This document shows positions 5,735-6,716 of a DNA stretch of 6,716 bases, piece after piece. The notes under the pieces were generated by a model. The model ran no database searches. It was not told the origin of the DNA and saw only the letters and a list, made by a program, of their open reading frames with translations. The position numbers and the translations under genes are program-made. Location: NCBI GenBank assembly GCA_029256565.1, contig JAQSXQ010000117.1, positions 1-6,716 of the forward strand. The letters are read 5' to 3'. The DNA comes from Mycobacterium sp. GTDB lineage: Bacteria; Actinomycetota; Actinomycetes; Mycobacteriales; Mycobacteriaceae. Numbering within the stretch: position 1 is the stretch's first letter; the number at the start of each line of letters is the position of its first letter.

Positions 5735-6325
5735 TCAGGGCTGACCGGCGGGCGTCGGCGCCGACTCGGTGACCGTCTGGGTCGCCGTGCTGGTCTCCGT
5801 GACGGTGCTGGTGCTCGTACTGGTACTCGTGCTGGTGCTCGTGCTGGGCGGCGCCGTCGTCGTGGTCGTCGTCGGCGGCGCAGTGGTCGTCGTCGTGGTC
5901 GTCGGCGGTGCCGAGGTCTCGGCCGAGGTCGACGGCGACTGCGTCACGGTCTCGGTGCCGGACGGTTCCGGAGCGACACCCGCAGACGAGGTCTCCGACG
6001 TACTCGTCGTCGTGGTGACCTCGGTCGTCGTGGAGTCGTCGTCGGCGAGGTTGATGGCCAGGTAGACGATCGCGGCGACCAGCAGTGCGGCCACGGCGCC
6101 GAGGGCGACGAGCGGACCGGGCTTGCGGTACCACGGCGTTTCCGGCTCGGGCTCCGGCTCGTATTGGGCGCCGGTCTGATACTGCTCGTAGGGTCCCGTG
6201 GGCTCGCCACCCTGGTAGTTGGCGTAGGCCTGATCGCCGTAACCCTGGTTGCCGTAACTCGCGTACTGGGTCGGGTCGTCGCCTGAGGCTTGATTCGGGT
6301 CGTCGGGAGGTCCGCTACGCGTCAT
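5735..6325 (-). CDS. Single-pass membrane protein with Tyr/Gln-rich N-terminus and Thr/Ser/Pro-rich tail
   Basis: I do not recognise a named gene. From the ATG at 6325 the protein has 196 residues. Residues 1-66 are Gly/Gln/Tyr/Pro/Asp-rich with repeated Y-x-x-Y spacing. WYRKPG (65-70) is a positive stop before a membrane helix at about 71-93 (LVALGAVAALLVAAIVYLAI). DDD follows, then a 100-residue Thr/Ser/Pro-rich tail with T7 and T6 runs between APP units and seven ST pairs. Positive residues before the helix place the N-terminus inside and the tail outside. Tails like this are often O-mannosylated in mycobacteria (family knowledge). A GTG at 6331 could extend it by two residues. The ATG is preferred because TACCAT (6339-6334) would be the -10 of a leaderless message starting at or next to the ATG. 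There is no lipobox, so it is not an LpqJ-type lipoprotein. It converges on iniC with a 6-bp gap. Confidence 0.82.
   Translation of the reverse strand: MTRSGPPDDPNQASGDDPTQYASYGNQGYGDQAYANYQGGEPTGPYEQYQTGAQYEPEPEPETPWYRKPGPLVALGAVAALLVAAIVYLAINLADDDSTTTEVTTTTSTSETSSAGVAPEPSGTETVTQSPSTSAETSAPPTTTTTTTAPPTTTTTTAPPSTSTSTSTSTSTSTVTETSTATQTVTESAPTPAGQP
5804..5908 (-). repeat. Thr/Ser/Pro low-complexity repeat in the membrane-protein tail
   Basis: The DNA encodes PP-T7-A, PP-T6-A, PP and then seven Ser-Thr pairs (5804-5845). The Ser-Thr part is a near-perfect 6-base repeat, partly with a 12-base period. The region should be prone to in-frame expansion and contraction and could vary between strains. 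Confidence 0.75.
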
Positions 6326-6333
6326 GACCACCG

Positions 6334-6339
6334 ATGGTA
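6334..6339 (-). promoter_or_regulatory. -10 box (TACCAT) for a leaderless membrane-protein message
   Basis: On the minus strand TACCAT is followed by 8 nt and then the ATG at 6325, which is the spacing expected when transcription starts at or beside the start codon. No ribosome-binding sequence precedes the ATG, in agreement. Leaderless messages are common in mycobacteria. Confidence 0.5.
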
Positions 6340-6355
6340 GGGCGCGGGCCGACCG

Positions 6356-6716
6356 TCACGGGCGCGGGTACAGCGTCCTGGTCTCGTTGAGTCGAGGACG
6401 TGACCGGGTAGTGGTCGGATCGTCATCATCGGTCGTTCGCGGAGTCCGCGTCGTCGTGCTGGGCGCACCCGGCGACGTCTCGGTGCCCGAAGTCGGGGGG
6501 CCCGACGTGGGCGGCGGCGGTGCGTTCGGGTCGTTGATGTCGGTCGTCATCGGCGGGCTGGTGCTGGTCACCGTGCCGGTGGTGGTCGTCGCCGTTCCGG
6601 ACGTGGGAGTGCGGCTGCCCGAGGTGGTGGTGTCGGTGAAGTACTGCTGCGCGGGCCCCGGATCGTCGGAATCGCGAACCAGCGCAGAGATGAGGAAGTA
6701 CACGACGGCGATGACG
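6356..6716 (-). CDS. Membrane-anchored Thr/Pro-rich protein, C-terminal part
   Basis: The frame is open to the right edge, so the gene starts outside; 119 residues are visible. The first ones (VIAVVYFLISALV) are the end of a membrane helix, preceded by nothing visible. RDSDDPGPAQQYF follows, then a Thr/Ser/Pro/Gly-rich, probably outer, tail of about 90 residues that ends in an Arg-rich stretch (LNETRTLYPRP). A GTG at 6703 inside the helix is not a credible start. The gene lies 30 bp upstream of the next minus-strand gene and has the same plan (one helix, then a Thr-rich tail). The two may be related or co-expressed, although the second seems to have its own promoter. I do not recognise a specific family. 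Confidence 0.65.
   Translation of the reverse strand, partial: VIAVVYFLISALVRDSDDPGPAQQYFTDTTTSGSRTPTSGTATTTTGTVTSTSPPMTTDINDPNAPPPPTSGPPTSGTETSPGAPSTTTRTPRTTDDDDPTTTRSRPRLNETRTLYPRP

Noticed and set aside
5769..6065. Plus-strand frame encoding a very Val/Leu-rich peptide that resembles membrane helices
   Set aside because: It is the complement of the Thr/Ser repeats of the minus-strand membrane protein; the hydrophobicity follows from complementing ACC/AGC-type codons.
6356..6703. GTG at 6703 as the true start of the right-hand gene
   Set aside because: It lies inside a membrane helix whose upstream codons (VIAV) continue the hydrophobic run to the window edge, so the gene must begin outside.

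Overview
The window is high-GC actinobacterial DNA. It carries the isoniazid-inducible iniB-iniA-iniC cluster, which points to a mycobacterium, probably a rapid-growing Mycolicibacterium-type species. IniA and IniC read essentially end to end like their M. tuberculosis counterparts as I remember them. Species cannot be fixed from the sequence alone.

Layout, left to right. (1) 1-176, minus strand: the first 58 codons of an Hsp70/actin-fold protein, running off the left edge. (2) 177-462: a divergent intergenic region with an 18-bp imperfect palindrome, a dense cluster of CCCCTAA / GGGGTT motifs and a good -10 box. (3) 463-905, plus strand: a broken gene for a short IniB_N-domain protein (Rv0340-like). 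Its N-terminal part is in one frame and the rest in another, and the second half of the IniB_N domain also seems to be missing. A perfect 12-bp hairpin follows. (4) 906-1175: a second intergenic region carrying tandem CCCCTAA motifs again, a small UUCG hairpin and a probable iniB promoter. (5) iniB, 1176-2228: an acidic Asn/Gly/Asp-rich protein with the same type of N-terminal domain. (6) A strong hairpin between iniB and iniA. (7) iniA (2327-4186) and iniC (4235-5728): paired bacterial dynamin-like GTPases. (8) Convergent with iniC on the minus strand: two adjacent genes for single-pass membrane proteins with Thr/Ser/Pro-rich outer tails. The second runs off the right edge.

How the parts may work together. 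From family knowledge, iniBAC is induced by cell-wall inhibitors such as isoniazid and ethambutol, and IniA is a membrane-remodelling dynamin-like GTPase. The shared CCCCTAA motif suggests that the Rv0340-like gene and iniB answer to the same regulator (inference). The hairpin between iniB and iniA could allow much more IniB than IniA/IniC to be made. The Hsp70-like gene is divergent and may be a functional neighbour, but the window does not prove this.

The items most worth a second look are the repeated CCCCTAA motif in both leaders, the broken IniB_N gene, the GFDAF C-terminus shared by the two IniB_N proteins, the iniB-iniA hairpin, and an Asp-to-Ser change in the first phosphate motif of the Hsp70-like protein. 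I found no rRNA, tRNA, CRISPR array or insertion sequence.
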